A stretch of DNA of 64,000 nucleotides from Aedes albopictus (taxonomy: Eukaryota; Arthropoda; Insecta; Diptera; Culicidae), in NCBI RefSeq assembly GCF_035046485.1, contig NC_085137.1, positions 248,161,233 through 248,225,232 on the forward strand, in the 5' to 3' direction. Positions 32,101 to 41,747 of this stretch are shown here, piece by piece. A program made the position numbers and the translations under genes. The notes under the pieces were generated by a model. It saw nothing but the letters and a program-made list of their open reading frames with translations. It was not told the DNA's origin and did not search any database. Within the stretch, counting starts at the first letter, position 1; every line of letters starts with the position of its first letter.

Positions 32101-33114
32101 CGCGCGTCTGCCGCAGACCAGTGTCTGTTTGTGAAGAAGGAGGGAAGGCTGAAGATCTTCATACTCGTGTATGTCGATGACATGCTCGTTGCTTCAACGG
32201 ATGATAAGGAAATTCAGCGGATCGTCGGCAGCTTGAAGAACGAGTTTGACCTGACCAACCTTGGAGAAATACGCCACTTCCTAGGAATGGAGGTGCTTCG
32301 TGATAGCGGTGGATTCAAGCTGCGTCTCCCTGTGTACATCGACGAACTTATTGCCAAATTCGGTATGGATCAAGCGAAGCCGGCAGCCTCCCCGATGGAT
32401 CCGGGGTTCCTGAAAACATTGGACAAGAGTGAGGAACTGGCTGATGCGACGAAGTACCGTAGCTTGGTGGGCGGAATCCTATACTTGGCTGTTAGCGTGC
32501 GACCGGATCTGGCTGTTAGTGCAGCGATTCTTGGCAGGAAGTTCGCCAAGCCGAGTGAGCGTGACTGGTCAGCAGCCAAGCGCGTACTTCGATATTTGAA
32601 GCAGACCCGCAACTACTATCTCTATCTTGGCGCAGGCGAAGATCAAATGTTGCTCGGCTACACGGATTCCGACTGGGCAGATGATATCGAAACTAGACGA
32701 TCGACTTCCGGATTTGTCTTCTTGCTCGGGGACGGTGCAATCTCCTGGGCCAGCCGAAGACAATCGTGCGTTACACTCTCCTCTATGGAGGCTGAGTATG
32801 TGGCGCTCAGCGAAGCCTGCCAAGAAGCTCTGTGGCTGCGGAAACTTCTACGGGACTTCGACGAAGAGCAACGACTACCAACCGTACTGCGGGAGGACAA
32901 CCAAGGTTGTATTTCCTTCGTTACGACTGAACGGTCGAGTCGACGGTCGAAACACATCGACACCCGTGAAAGATTCGTCGAGGAGCTGTGTATCACGGGG
33001 CAACTAGCTCTGGAGTATTGCCCAACGGATTCGATGGCGGCCGATGCCTTGACGAAACCGCTGGGACCACTTAAGCTGGAACGATTCCGGCAAATGCTTG
33101 GCGTCAACGAGTAG
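29170..33114 (+). CDS. copia Gag-Pol polyprotein, intact
   Basis: 1314 codons from the ATG at 29170. In order: Gag (UBN2-like, FSIPKLNGQNWQSWK at the start); a CCHC knuckle CHFCKLPGHLRRNC (about 215-228); protease WIIDSGAS (about 270-277); the pre-integrase HQWHRRLGH; integrase core with HTDLCGPM, RSDGGGEFDN and NGVAERKNR; RT with KWVFKVKKDEQGRV, HVDVKTAYLNGELEEEL and YVDDMLVAS (about residue 1000); RNase H with YTDSDWADD and SSMEAEYVALSEA. No stop or frameshift was seen. The order integrase before RT identifies Ty1/copia. All catalytic motifs that can be recognised are present. Confidence 0.96.
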   Translation: MVDARFSIPKLNGQNWQSWKVRVEMLLCREDLWYVIEDDPPEDDEQIEFARWKVADRKAKATIVLLLEDSQLPLVKNSVSAREVYNSLKSYHQKTSRSVRVSLLKKLCAMNLPERGDLERHLCEIDELFDRLGAAGTELDKDTKICMLLRSLPPSFDGIVSALDGRPDDDISMDVVKSKLMDEYLRRMEREGSSSKTEKAMRSSEGKKTKETRTCHFCKLPGHLRRNCRKFLASQNAECSKKEGAKAKTAQAGEKQVAFTLAEDAGSSAWIIDSGASTHMTGDRSFFGELQEFAGGWITMANGEKTQIRGEGSGVISGVDDNGENVKISMAEVKYVPGLATCLISVGRLAKKNLKVVFEEDSCNICDQKGTVVATGVRAGGLYRLRLGHSSMSATAGQHLENCQHQWHRRLGHREWAAAERLLKEELATGLKVSNCGLRVVCECCMEGKSARAPFPAVCERKSTQILDIVHTDLCGPMKNETPSGCRYVMHIIDDYSRFTVTYLLKAKSEAAGNIKDYVRWVETLTGRKPRVVRSDGGGEFDNAELRRFYKEEGIKPQYTTAYSPQSNGVAERKNRSITEMATCMLIDANLEKRYWGEAVLTATYLQNRLPSRSINKTPFELWWGRKPDLSHLRVFGAEAFVHIPETKRSKLESKARKLIFVGYSMEHKGYRFLDRETDRIVVSRDARFVELGNGSSCTELPVAVPDPAKRRAVEKSEVLFKEENEAKPECDEAEDPLRVLPGEEANSDEEQSDANSQYESMSDSSEARVQAPVRQSSRVNRGAIPKHLNDYVLDFSVGIAACAVEEPTDVSEAKQKREWREAMVDELDSHRRNDTWELVPLPPGKKAIGSKWVFKVKKDEQGRVIKYKARIVAQGYAQKFGVDFNQVFAPVTHQATLRTFLVVAAKQKMFVRHVDVKTAYLNGELEEELYMRQPPGYEVPGQEESVCRLKRSIYGLRQAARCWNKKLQEVLSKLGFRASAADQCLFVKKEGRLKIFILVYVDDMLVASTDDKEIQRIVGSLKNEFDLTNLGEIRHFLGMEVLRDSGGFKLRLPVYIDELIAKFGMDQAKPAASPMDPGFLKTLDKSEELADATKYRSLVGGILYLAVSVRPDLAVSAAILGRKFAKPSERDWSAAKRVLRYLKQTRNYYLYLGAGEDQMLLGYTDSDWADDIETRRSTSGFVFLLGDGAISWASRRQSCVTLSSMEAEYVALSEACQEALWLRKLLRDFDEEQRLPTVLREDNQGCISFVTTERSSRRSKHIDTRERFVEELCITGQLALEYCPTDSMAADALTKPLGPLKLERFRQMLGVNE

Positions 33115-33143
33115 CAGCAAAAGGACGTTACATTGAGGAGGAG

Positions 33144-33422
33144 TGTGGAGGTGCAATGGTAAGACCTTTTCAAATGTTACTCCACATTGCCCACCCCTAC
33201 TGGTGGACCGAGAGCTGATGACAGCAACACATCTGGTATGTTCTTTGCATTTTTCTATTCATTGCTCACTAGTAAAACCGTTCGCCTACCGCGTGCATTG
33301 TATTTTACATTTATCCCGAATTAAACCCGTTTCGTAGAGTAATCCCGCGAGTTAAGTCTTCTTTCGCTGATTCCGAATTCCCGGTGCTTCTTCCGTTCCA
33401 CTGCTGCCTGATTCTGCCATCA
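33144..33422 (+). repeat. 3' LTR of copia element (279 bp)
   Basis: Identical by eye to 28602-28880; followed by duplicated ttatt. Confidence 0.96.
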
Positions 33423-33427
33423 TTATT

Positions 33428-33623
33428 TACCCATATTTGCGTAAAGTTTACGCAAATTTGAATAAAATTTACTAATATTTTAGAAAAATAGGTAAACTGA
33501 TCTAAGCGTGTGGGAAATTAATGCTAGAGCACTGAGGGATGCGAATAGAATCAAAACGGTTGTCAAGATATCTCCAATAATCAATACGAAACTGGAAATT
33601 CGCCCGTGAAGTGTAGTACGGTA
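33428..33623. repeat. Repeat entered by the copia element (right part)
   Basis: It starts 'acccatatttgcgtaaagtttacgcaaatttg', in the style of 28430-28601. The remainder is unassigned. Confidence 0.45.
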
Positions 33624-33928
33624 GTACGCACCTGAAAAGTACTGTGGAAAAGGATAGGACAAGAAACGGTCAAGAAATGATTTCGTTGTCAAAATTCCCT
33701 CGAAAATTCCTTGAGCGGTCCGCAGCTGAAAAGAAATGAAAATTGTGTAACGCTCGTAACGCCTGCCGGGCAAATCAAATGGAGCTGTCACTTTTCCTTG
33801 CGGAAAAATGTTTCGTTCAATTATTCCCCAAGGAAAACTGACATTTCCTCCCATACTAATCAGTTGTCAAAATTCCTTTGGTAATTAGAGGGATTTTTTC
33901 TTGAGTGCTTTTCTTACCAGGTGCGTAC
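33624..33928. mobile_element. 305-bp TIR element (family also at 13755)
   Basis: Termini GTACGCACCTG and CAGGTGCGTAC. Interior shared with 13755-14010. No coding content. Confidence 0.75.
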
Positions 33929-33929
33929 T

Positions 33930-34080
33930 TGATTGATGCACCAAGCGAAAAGAAGAAGAAGTTTTGACATCCAAGCGGTGTGCCGTCGATTAGATCCTCG
34001 TCGCTGATTGGTCGAAGGATGTAGGCGGCACACCGCTTGGATGTCAAAACTCTTCTTCTTACCGCTTGGTGCATCAATCA
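33930..34080. mobile_element. 151-bp foldback MITE
   Basis: Arms of about 50-60 bp (TGATTGATGCACCAAGCG ... and complement) enclose a short loop. It abuts the preceding element. Confidence 0.85.
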
Positions 34081-34306
34081 CTAGGCTTGACTCCAGTTTC
34101 ATTCAATTTCAACGACCCCAATCCCCCACTACATCATTTTTGAATGACCAAAAGGAGGCGGCGCTTCTAACATTTTTGCTGTCAATCTTTTTTCTTTTTT
34201 TTAGAGAGTTTTATTCTTCAGACAATCAATATTTCAAAAACAATCTTATGTAACTCAAGAACTTCAATCCAAATGTATGTAATTCGACGAGATTCTCATG
34301 AAAAAC

Positions 34307-34740
34307 TCATTTTTCAGTTTCATCACTTACGTTTTCCGCTGATACCTCTTCCTCCTGTTTTTGAATGGTCGCGATATTACGCGGTGGACCCGCGGACGTA
34401 GATGCCCCGTTCAAGTTTGCGACAATGCTCTCCAGCGTTGGCATACTAAATGGTGTACGATAAATGTACTGATTAGGTCCTCTTAAATCTATCACAAGGC
34501 GTATATCGTGCTTGCCCTTTGGAACCACGATCATGGAGGAACAAAACGAGGTGTCCATGTCCTGCGTTACGTTTTCAATGATGTTGGAACTGACTAATTG
34601 TTGGAGACGTTCTTCTACCAACGGTTTGACGGCCTGGGGTATGCTGAGATAAATGTTTCTGCATGGTGGTACTGACTTGTTGTACGAAATTTTCACCGGT
34701 GGTATGTTGAATTTCGGAAAAGAATCATTCGAAAATCATT
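34307..34740 (-). pseudogene. Ty3/gypsy RT fragment fused to foreign C-terminus
   Basis: On - the frame encodes the RT finger region: FPKFNIPPVKISYNKS, VEERLQQLVSSNIIENV, SMIVVPKGKHDIRLVIDLRG and TPFSMPTLESIVANLNGA. Where a normal RT continues to the palm, this copy switches to STSAGPPRNIATIQKQEEEV and stops after SDETEK. A GTAAGT splice-donor-like site lies near the end (reads AAAACGTAAGTGATG). No LTRs were found nearby. It is either a truncated element or an exonised fragment; the former is simpler. Confidence 0.65.
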
Positions 34741-35805
34741 CAAAGTTGCGAAGTGACGCATACTCTTTCATCTAAAACTTTGAAACGTGATTCTTACGAT
34801 TAATCTCAAATATCAAAAGCTGGTTCACCGAGTCCTCCAAAGTTGCGAGGTGACGCATACTCTTTCATCTAAAACTTTGAAGTAGTTTATGCATGATTCT
34901 TGCGTTTAATCTCAAATATCAAAAGCTGGTTCACCAAGTTCTCCAGGGTTGCGAGGTGACGCATACTCTTTCATCTAAAACTTTGAAGTAGTTTATGCAT
35001 GATTCTTGCGTTTAATCTCAAATATCAAAAGCTGGTTCACCAAGTCCTCCAAAGTTGCGAAGTGACGCATACTCTTTCATCTTAAACTTTGAAACGTGAT
35101 TCTTACGATTAATCTCAAATATCAAAAGCTGGTTCACCGAGTCCTCCAAAGTTGCGAGGTGACGCATACTCTTTCATCTAAAACTTTGAAGTAGTTTATG
35201 CATGATTCTTGCGTTTAATCTCAAATATAAAAAGCTGGTTCACCAAGTTCTCCAGGGTTGCGAGGTGACGCATATTCTTAAATCTAAAACTTTGAAACGT
35301 GATTCTTACGATTAATCTCAAATATCAAAAGCTGGTTCACCAAGTTCTCCAGGGTTGCGAGGTGACGCATACTCTTTCATCTAAAACTTTGAAGTAGTTT
35401 ATGCATGATTCTTGCGTTTAATCTCAAATATCAAAAGCTGGTTCACCAAGTTCTCCAAAGTTGCGAGGTGACGCATACTCTTTCATCTAAAACTTTGAAG
35501 TTGTTTATGCATGATTCTTGCGTTTAATCTCAAATATAAAAAGCTGGTTCACCAAGTTCTCCAGGGTTGCGAGGTGACGCATACTCTTTCATCTAAAACT
35601 TTGAAGTTGTTTATGCATGATTCTTGCGTTTAATCTCAAATATCAAAAGCTGGTTCACCAAGTTCTCCAGGGTTGCGAGGTGACGCATACTCTTTCATCT
35701 AAAACTTTGAAGTTGTTTATGCATGATTCTTGCGTTTAATCTCAAATATCAAAAGCTGGTTCACCAAGTTCTCCAAGGTTGCGAGGTGACGCATTTCTCA
35801 GCCTA
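34741..35805. repeat. ~97/106-bp tandem array, about ten units
   Basis: Units run from 'gttgcgaggtgacgcatactc' to 'aaaagctggttcaccaag'. Two variants occur: a short one with 'gaaacgtgattcttacgatt' and a long one with 'gaagtagtttatgcatgattc' or 'gaagttgtttatgc'. Starts are near 34741, 34838, 34945, 35051, 35147, 35253, 35351, 35457, 35563, 35669 and 35775. The array lies just upstream (on -) of the RT fragment. Confidence 0.92.
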
Positions 35806-35811
35806 CCATTT

Positions 35812-36068
35812 CTAGATTGAGTTTAAATAAGGGCGAAAGTAACATGAGAGAGTTCTCTTCATCGACTCTCTCTTCTGCAAATTAAAGTGACAAGATGCAA
35901 ATTCAATCGAACTTTTTTACATTTAGACGCTAGATTGCATCGTAACCTAGCGATTTATGACCAAAAAGTTCAACAATACTTGCATCTTGTCACTTTAATT
36001 TGAAGAAGAGAGAGTCGATGAAGAGAACTCTCCCATGTTACTTTCGCCCTTATTTAAACTCAATCTAG
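35812..36068. mobile_element. 257-bp long-TIR MITE, copy 2
   Basis: Near-identical to 27805-28059, including both ~90-bp arms. Confidence 0.88.
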
Positions 36069-37689
36069 ATTTGATGAGGTTGTGTTGATGAATCTTGAAA
36101 ATTTCCTTGATAATAAATGGACTGCTCTTAATTAGTTGTATTAAGAACTGAACAACTTCTGGAGTTATTCCAAAGATTCTAATGTATTTGTTGTTCGAAA
36201 CCTGATTGCCGCCTGCAAACTGCATCCCGGAACGAGGCCCCCCAGCGAGAAGCAGAAAGTTGCAATGAAAGTTGGAGGAATGTGATGTGGATTCAGAGCA
36301 GGTAACGCAGAGTTTGAGGTGTTGGTAAATTGAATTTTATTTGAGCGTTTTCGTTCACCTACTGACTCAAGTGTAAAAGTTTCACCCATCGCTTCTCACT
36401 CATTTCCACTACCGGTCGGACTACCAGCAGTCGTCGTCGTCATCGTTGAATGAACCGGATTGTACATGCCCGAATTTTGAAGCAGGGCCTTGGGTCATGG
36501 ATCACGTCCTCGGAACTGACATGTACCCTGTCAACAAAGCGTATCAAGTAGAACATTTTCCGTATCCGCCTGCCACAGATTCCACCGGTGAACTCAAACG
36601 GATTACGCCCAAAACGTGGCGCAACGTTGGCAAAAGCCCCTGCATCATCACCAACTTTTTACGGCCACTTCCGCGCGTTTTCACTGAATCGTAGGGAGGT
36701 TTAACATTTTCACTATTTCGTTCTGGCTGGCCGATCCTTTAATTTTGATTCCCTTCAGTTTGTATTCCAGGAGGTAATCGATCTGAAAATCATAGAAATA
36801 GCTTTTTCTTTGGACATAAACAGTGATGGTAACACAAGTCTTACCTTCTTATGCTTCTATCCTCCCGAGGAAACTTCTGATTCTCGCTGGCTTTATTCGT
36901 GAATCTTATCACACCGCACGCTTTTTCGGTAATTTGTTAGACATAACCGTCTTCAGCCACAGAACGATATCCTTTTATCACCCGCGAACTCAAACAAAAA
37001 TCGTCCTACGTTTTTAAATTTTCAATCGATTCCGTGCTCGATTTTACTGTTTATGTTCCTTTGTTTGGCTGCGATCACGACTTTTGTTGTGCTTCTACCG
37101 CTTCTACCCCCCTACTCACAAAATGAGCTGTCAAAATTCTCCCATCAGCAGCTTTACCGTACTGCACCATTTTTCGGCATTCAATAAATATTTAATCATT
37201 TTAAATGCTTGTTTTTAATCAAAATAATTACATTTGCTTTGCTTAATAAAAAAAAGCAATTAAAATTAAAAACAATGCGCTGGAAGGTATACTAAATTGG
37301 TCATTTTGAGTTCAATCAAGAGTAAAAATTCTTAAAATACTATTTTCCCTAATTCGGTTCAATCACTGTAAGCTTGTATGCGCTATTGAGTCGCCATCTG
37401 TTGGAGTTTGGTGGAACATCAGAATGTTTCTATTAGTTTCCGATAGAGTTACATTATACTTGAAGCGCCTCTCGCGGTGGAATATGTCGGAAACCGATGC
37501 AGGTAGTCCATTTACCTTTGTTTTTGCGACTTTTTCGTTCTTTTGTTTTGTTTTTTTTTCTTTGCAATGCGTTTTGACTGACCCAAGCAGTTTTGGAGGG
37601 TAAAAAAGGTCGTCCCAAGAGTCCTGATGTGGATTAATTAAACAAATAGTGCGATGAGGCCACCCCCCGATAATAATAACCGAAGATAA
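36069..37689. other. Unassigned region with possible exon remnants
   Basis: A + frame (36446-36694, 82 codons) reads GPWVMDHVLGTDMYPVNKAY...; I do not recognise it. On -, a GT-AG bounded stretch (about 36783-36842) would join KHKK to IDYLLEYKLKGIKIKGSASQ, ending in a stop at about 36690; this is also unrecognised. Either could be a leftover of a host gene next to the DDX43-like pseudogene. The remainder to 37689 is AT-rich without features. Confidence 0.25.
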
Positions 37690-38518
37690 ACAAAAACTTC
37701 TATAACGAACTGCCGGAAGTGGCCAAGATGACACCGGAAGAAGTGAGTGAGTTGCGGACAAACCGTTGGTGCCGATTCCAAACCCAGTGCAGAGGTTCAA
37801 GCAGGCTTTCCGTGAATGTTAGAGGAAATCAAGAAGCAAGGCTTCGCAAAACCTTCGCCGATTCTGGCCCAGACTTGGCCAGTGCTACTCAACGTCGAAG
37901 ATCTGAATGGAATCGATCAAACTGGAACCCGGCAAACTTTGGCTTTCCTATTGGATTGCCGGCGTTTATCCACATCGAGGGCCAACAGGTTTCGCGAGGC
38001 GAAGCCTGGGGTGGATCGAACTTTCTAGTGATGGCACCAACTTGTGAACGGGCCCAGCAAATTGTGAAAGTATCTTGGAAAATATTCAAGTACCAATTTC
38101 AAAACAAATTGTCTGGTGGTGGCGATCGGAGAGCGCAGATCGTATAAATAAAGTGGCCGTCCATAAACGACGTAGATTTTTTAAGGGGAGGAAAGGGTTT
38201 TGGTCGAAGTCTACGCTCCATACAAATATTCTGATTTTTGTATGGAAAAAAGTCTACGAGGGGTGATGGGAGGGGGGTTTCTGAGGGCAAGGGTGGCGTG
38301 GAGATCATCATTGAAACGCTAGGTCGGCTGAGCGACCTCGTGGCTGCCAACGTCATCGATAGTACACCATCGCCTATCTGGTATTGGACGAGGCGGATCG
38401 TAGGTTGAACATGGGCTTTGATTCTTCGAAAACTCTTTCTGGACATCCGGCCCAATTGGCAGACCATCATGACGAATGCGACGTGGCCACCATGTGTCCA
38501 CTGGTTGACACAAAGCTA
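37690..38518 (+). pseudogene. DDX43-like DEAD-box helicase pseudogene, 5' portion
   Basis: Frames change several times, but helicase landmarks appear in order: ELPEVAKMTPEEVSELRTN, EEIKKQGFAKPSPILAQTWP (Q motif region), DQTGTRQTLAFLLD (motif I with GKT degraded to RQT), SGGGDRRAQI, IIETLGRLSDLVA (motif Ib region), AYLVLDEADRRLNMGFD (motif II, DEAD intact) and IRPNWQTIMTNATWPPCVHWLTQSY (motif III, SAT changed to NAT). No introns are evident between the motifs, so a processed copy is possible. A small repeat (about 38150-38290) interrupts it. Identity with DDX43 rests on the TSATWP-region wording; another DEAD-box paralogue is possible. Confidence 0.75.
38150..38290. mobile_element. Small MITE in helicase pseudogene
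   Basis: The inserted sequence 'gtggccgtccataaacgacg...ctacgaggggtgatgg' separates GGGDRRAQI from the next helicase motif. It resembles in layout the element at 43565-43720 (G-rich centre, 'catacaaa...tttgtatgg'). Confidence 0.6.
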
Positions 38519-41500
38519 CACTGAAAAAAATGACACGATCGATTCATGTGTTTTAACTTACGGACCGATCCATATGCGCCAACGTTTTTCTGATGTATTT
38601 TTCCAGTGGATTTAATATTTTCTACACTTTAGATTAATCAGATTCACAACATAGGTTCCACAGAAAAGGCCACGTCACCGATTCAAATGTAATTCACTTC
38701 AATATAATATTGGTTACACATGGCGTTCAAATTGCCCTATCTTTATCTGAATGCGATAGTCAAAACATCAAATTCTCATATGTGATTCTAATGTTATTTA
38801 AGTAATTTCTCAAACGTATTTGCGTTACTGGTTATTTCAAATGGATTTAATAACTGGAGGCACAGGACCAACAAAAAAAAAACGTCAAATGCGTCAAAAC
38901 GTTTTTCAACATGGTCGACAATAGATCACTCGAGTTTGCCGTTTGCTGCGAAGTATGTTGTTTTAATTTTGATTTAATCAATCATTAAGTTAATTATTTT
39001 AATCCATTTCCAGGAGAGAACATTGGCAGGCCAGTTTTCGGTCCCCAGAAGGTGAGCAGTAAAACTTTTTAGTTGGCCATCGCTTATTTTCACTTCGTTC
39101 CAGACCTAACTTCAGTCGCTTGCTGAATTTTCATTATCGTGAATTATCCTGTCTTGATGAATTCTTCCAGGGTACCAAGAATCTTAGCTCGTCGTCGCGA
39201 AGTCGACTCACCTTTCTCCGATTGCATGCATAGTGGCTTTTATCGCTTCGGGGAAGTAAGTGTTCCTGGATTCATCGGAGGATAGGTGGCAAGGGCCGGT
39301 TGGCAGTAGAGAATTATCGGTGGTCACATCTGTTGGTGTAAATTGGGGAAGTGTATGGCTGCCCCCACAGCTGGTGGAGAAGTCCCACACTGAAATGAAA
39401 ACTCCATTGATTTTTATGTGCACAAAGCAGATAAAAGTGAATCGGTGGCTCAAATCCTCATTTTATGTGCGGCAGTTAGATTTTAAAGTGTTTGCATTAA
39501 ATATAATTGAGATGCACATATTTTTCATATGCAGTGCTATGAATTCGAAGAATGGTACATTTACAACCTATGTTAACTGAATATAAATTTTGAGTGCATC
39601 GATTAATAATTCAAAACGTTCAAAACATTTTATTAACGGAAAAATGATGGAGCAAAAAGGAAGACTTTTATTGCTGGCTATTGCTATTTCAAGTCTCCCG
39701 GTCGAATTACTGCAGTTTTGTTCAAGGTACCGTATTTTAGTCATTTTTTTACGTAATAATAATCAAAATATGCCAACAGATCAAGATCGAGGTTACGACG
39801 CGGCAAAGTACAGTGAAATCTATCAGCGGATTTTTGCTTGAATACAGGAGCGCGTAAGTATTCATTTCTTTGTGATTGATAAAATAACATTTGATTTAAA
39901 TCGGGATTTAAATAAACGATTTCTTTCAGGGGTTTGATATTATCAGCTTTGTTCAAGTGGAGGTGCTGATCGTAAAACAAACACGCTGAAGCGGATTACG
40001 CTTTTAGTAGTAGATCCAGTCGCGCGTCGCACCACCGAAGTCTTCCGGAGAAAAAGCTCAGGCCTGAGGAAGCCCAAAGGATCAGTGATTCCCCACCGAA
40101 AAATGCTTTTGGAATGATCCAAGTAATCAATATAGTTTCCAAATCTGATTCCAAATACATTTTTTCATCATAAGATAATGAATCTGAATTATTTTATTTC
40201 TAGAAAATCACATATAGTGTTTATTTGTGATGCATATTAAATGCAATAGGTTGACCTTTAAAATGAAAAAAGTACAGACCTTTATTATTTATGTGCATTG
40301 CATCTTGCATTGCATGTAGAAACTAAGATGGGCTAAAATCTGGTTCTATGTGCAAGGCCAGTGTAATTTATGTGCAAAGCTTGATTGCAAAAATCAATGT
40401 GCGCGGCATATAGAAACTAGATGCGGATTATTTTTAGTGCAGTCTCTGTGTTTGCTATCGGAAAAGCAATGCGCTCATTCACATCCAGTTTTAACGTTTG
40501 CTCGGATCCGTTAGCTGCTCCGGAATTGTAGCTGAGCTTTGAAGGACCATTTCATCCGGGATCGTGAGGCAATAGGTTCGCAGTGCTCGTTGAGTTGTCA
40601 AAGTAGGTAATAAATAATACATGTCTTTTTTGGGAAACTATTCAAACAATTATAAAACTCAGAATTTGTTGAAACATTTTTTGAGAAAATCAAAATTAAC
40701 CTTATTTTTTTTTAGTTTTGTCAATAAATTATGTTTATTCTGAGCTTCGTCCCTCATTTAATCCATAGTAATACTATCAAAAATATTATTAATAAAATCA
40801 AGTAGAACCATTAAAATGCACTTACAATAAATTGTTATTACAATTAAAAATTTCGATTTTTAATAAATTATCGAATTAATATATATAAGTAGTGAAGTGC
40901 TATTATTTTGCGCAAGCTCTTGATTTTTCTTTTACGGTATCAAATTTGATTAGCAAAATATGTGTGCTAAGAGTAAAACTAATTTATCCCAAGTAACACA
41001 CATGTTATATAAAAGTTACGACAGCGCAGGTTTTGGTTGTATAGAAGTTTATTTTACGTTATTTCAACACAATATTAGAATTACGTTAAATAAACTTGTA
41101 TACAACCAAAACTTGCGCTGTCATAACTTTAATATAACATGTGTGTTGCTTGGGATCCTTAACACATATTAAGTTAAATTTCAAAACTGAAATCGTGAAA
41201 GTAAAACTATGAGTTTGTGCGAAATAATGGCACTTTACATTGTATTTTCCATGAAGCACTATATGTACGGCATAACTTCCAATCCATGTGGATCAAAACA
41301 CAAAATTTATGTGCAGCAAAATATGACGTTGATGTATTCGAAAGTTGAACTTCACTAGATTGGAATGGTTTATTTGATGGCACTTCATTCAGAATCCCTA
41401 TGTATTCTATTCAAATTTCGTGTGAAATACACATGAGATTCGTGTGGACCATTGATAGGTAGGTGCACAAATATAGTCGGTGAACCCATATGTTTCACAC

Positions 41501-41578
41501 GTGACATTCGTGGGTTTTACAATTTGCGCAAATCTATATGTAAAACACATTACTCAGACGTGTCAATTTTTTTGAGTG
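38519..41578. mobile_element. 3.06-kb TA-flanked element in the helicase pseudogene
   Basis: Termini are CACTGAAAAAAATGACACG and its inverted form CGTGTCAATTTTTTTGAGTG, each next to TA (38517-38518, 41579-41580). Removing it and one TA joins LTQSY to MNIPIQVY in the helicase frame, so the insertion point is exact. The interior is a composite with many 'ttatgtgca' words. No transposase was recognised. TA duplication and CACTG ends suggest a Tc1/mariner-type non-autonomous element. Confidence 0.85.
40987..41155. mobile_element. 169-bp foldback MITE nested in the 3.06-kb element
   Basis: The arms TCCCAAGTAACACACATG... and ...CATGTGTGTTGCTTGGGA pair over about 70 bp. Confidence 0.85.
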
Positions 41579-41719
41579 TACATGAATATTCCGATCCAGG
41601 TATACTTCGGATCGGAACGCTGAATCAGGCCGCAATGCACACTGTTTATCCAACAGATCGAGATGAGTACATGCGGGTGATGAACTTCGTGACCAACATT
41701 TGGGGCTTGTTCACAAATG
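41579..41719 (+). pseudogene. DDX43-like helicase pseudogene, 3' portion
   Basis: Continues the 37690-38518 pseudogene after the 3.06-kb insertion: MNIPIQVYFGSE, then in another frame LNQAAMHTVYPTDRDEYMRV and MNFVTNIWG, the stretch after motif III in DDX43-type helicases. It is truncated at 41719 by the next repeat family. Confidence 0.7.
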
Positions 41720-41747
41720 CACGCTCAAATCGGTCCACTCAGAAATG

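Larger units (their letters stand above)
28602..33422 (+). mobile_element. Ty1/copia LTR retrotransposon, apparently complete
   Basis: LTRs of 279 bp (28602-28880 and 33144-33422) look identical. They end TG...CA and are flanked by the 5-bp duplication ttatt (28597-28601, 33423-33427). A copia-type primer site ggttattggcccaag follows the first LTR directly, resembling the internal initiator-tRNA(Met) site of Drosophila copia. A purine tract (gaggaggag) precedes the second LTR. One uninterrupted Gag-Pol frame fills the interior. Identical LTRs and an open frame suggest a very recent, possibly still active copy. Confidence 0.96.

Noticed and set aside
36446..36694. 82-codon frame as a real small gene
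   Set aside because: No recognised homology, no clear promoter or poly(A) signal, and it stands between repeats. Kept only as an unassigned region.
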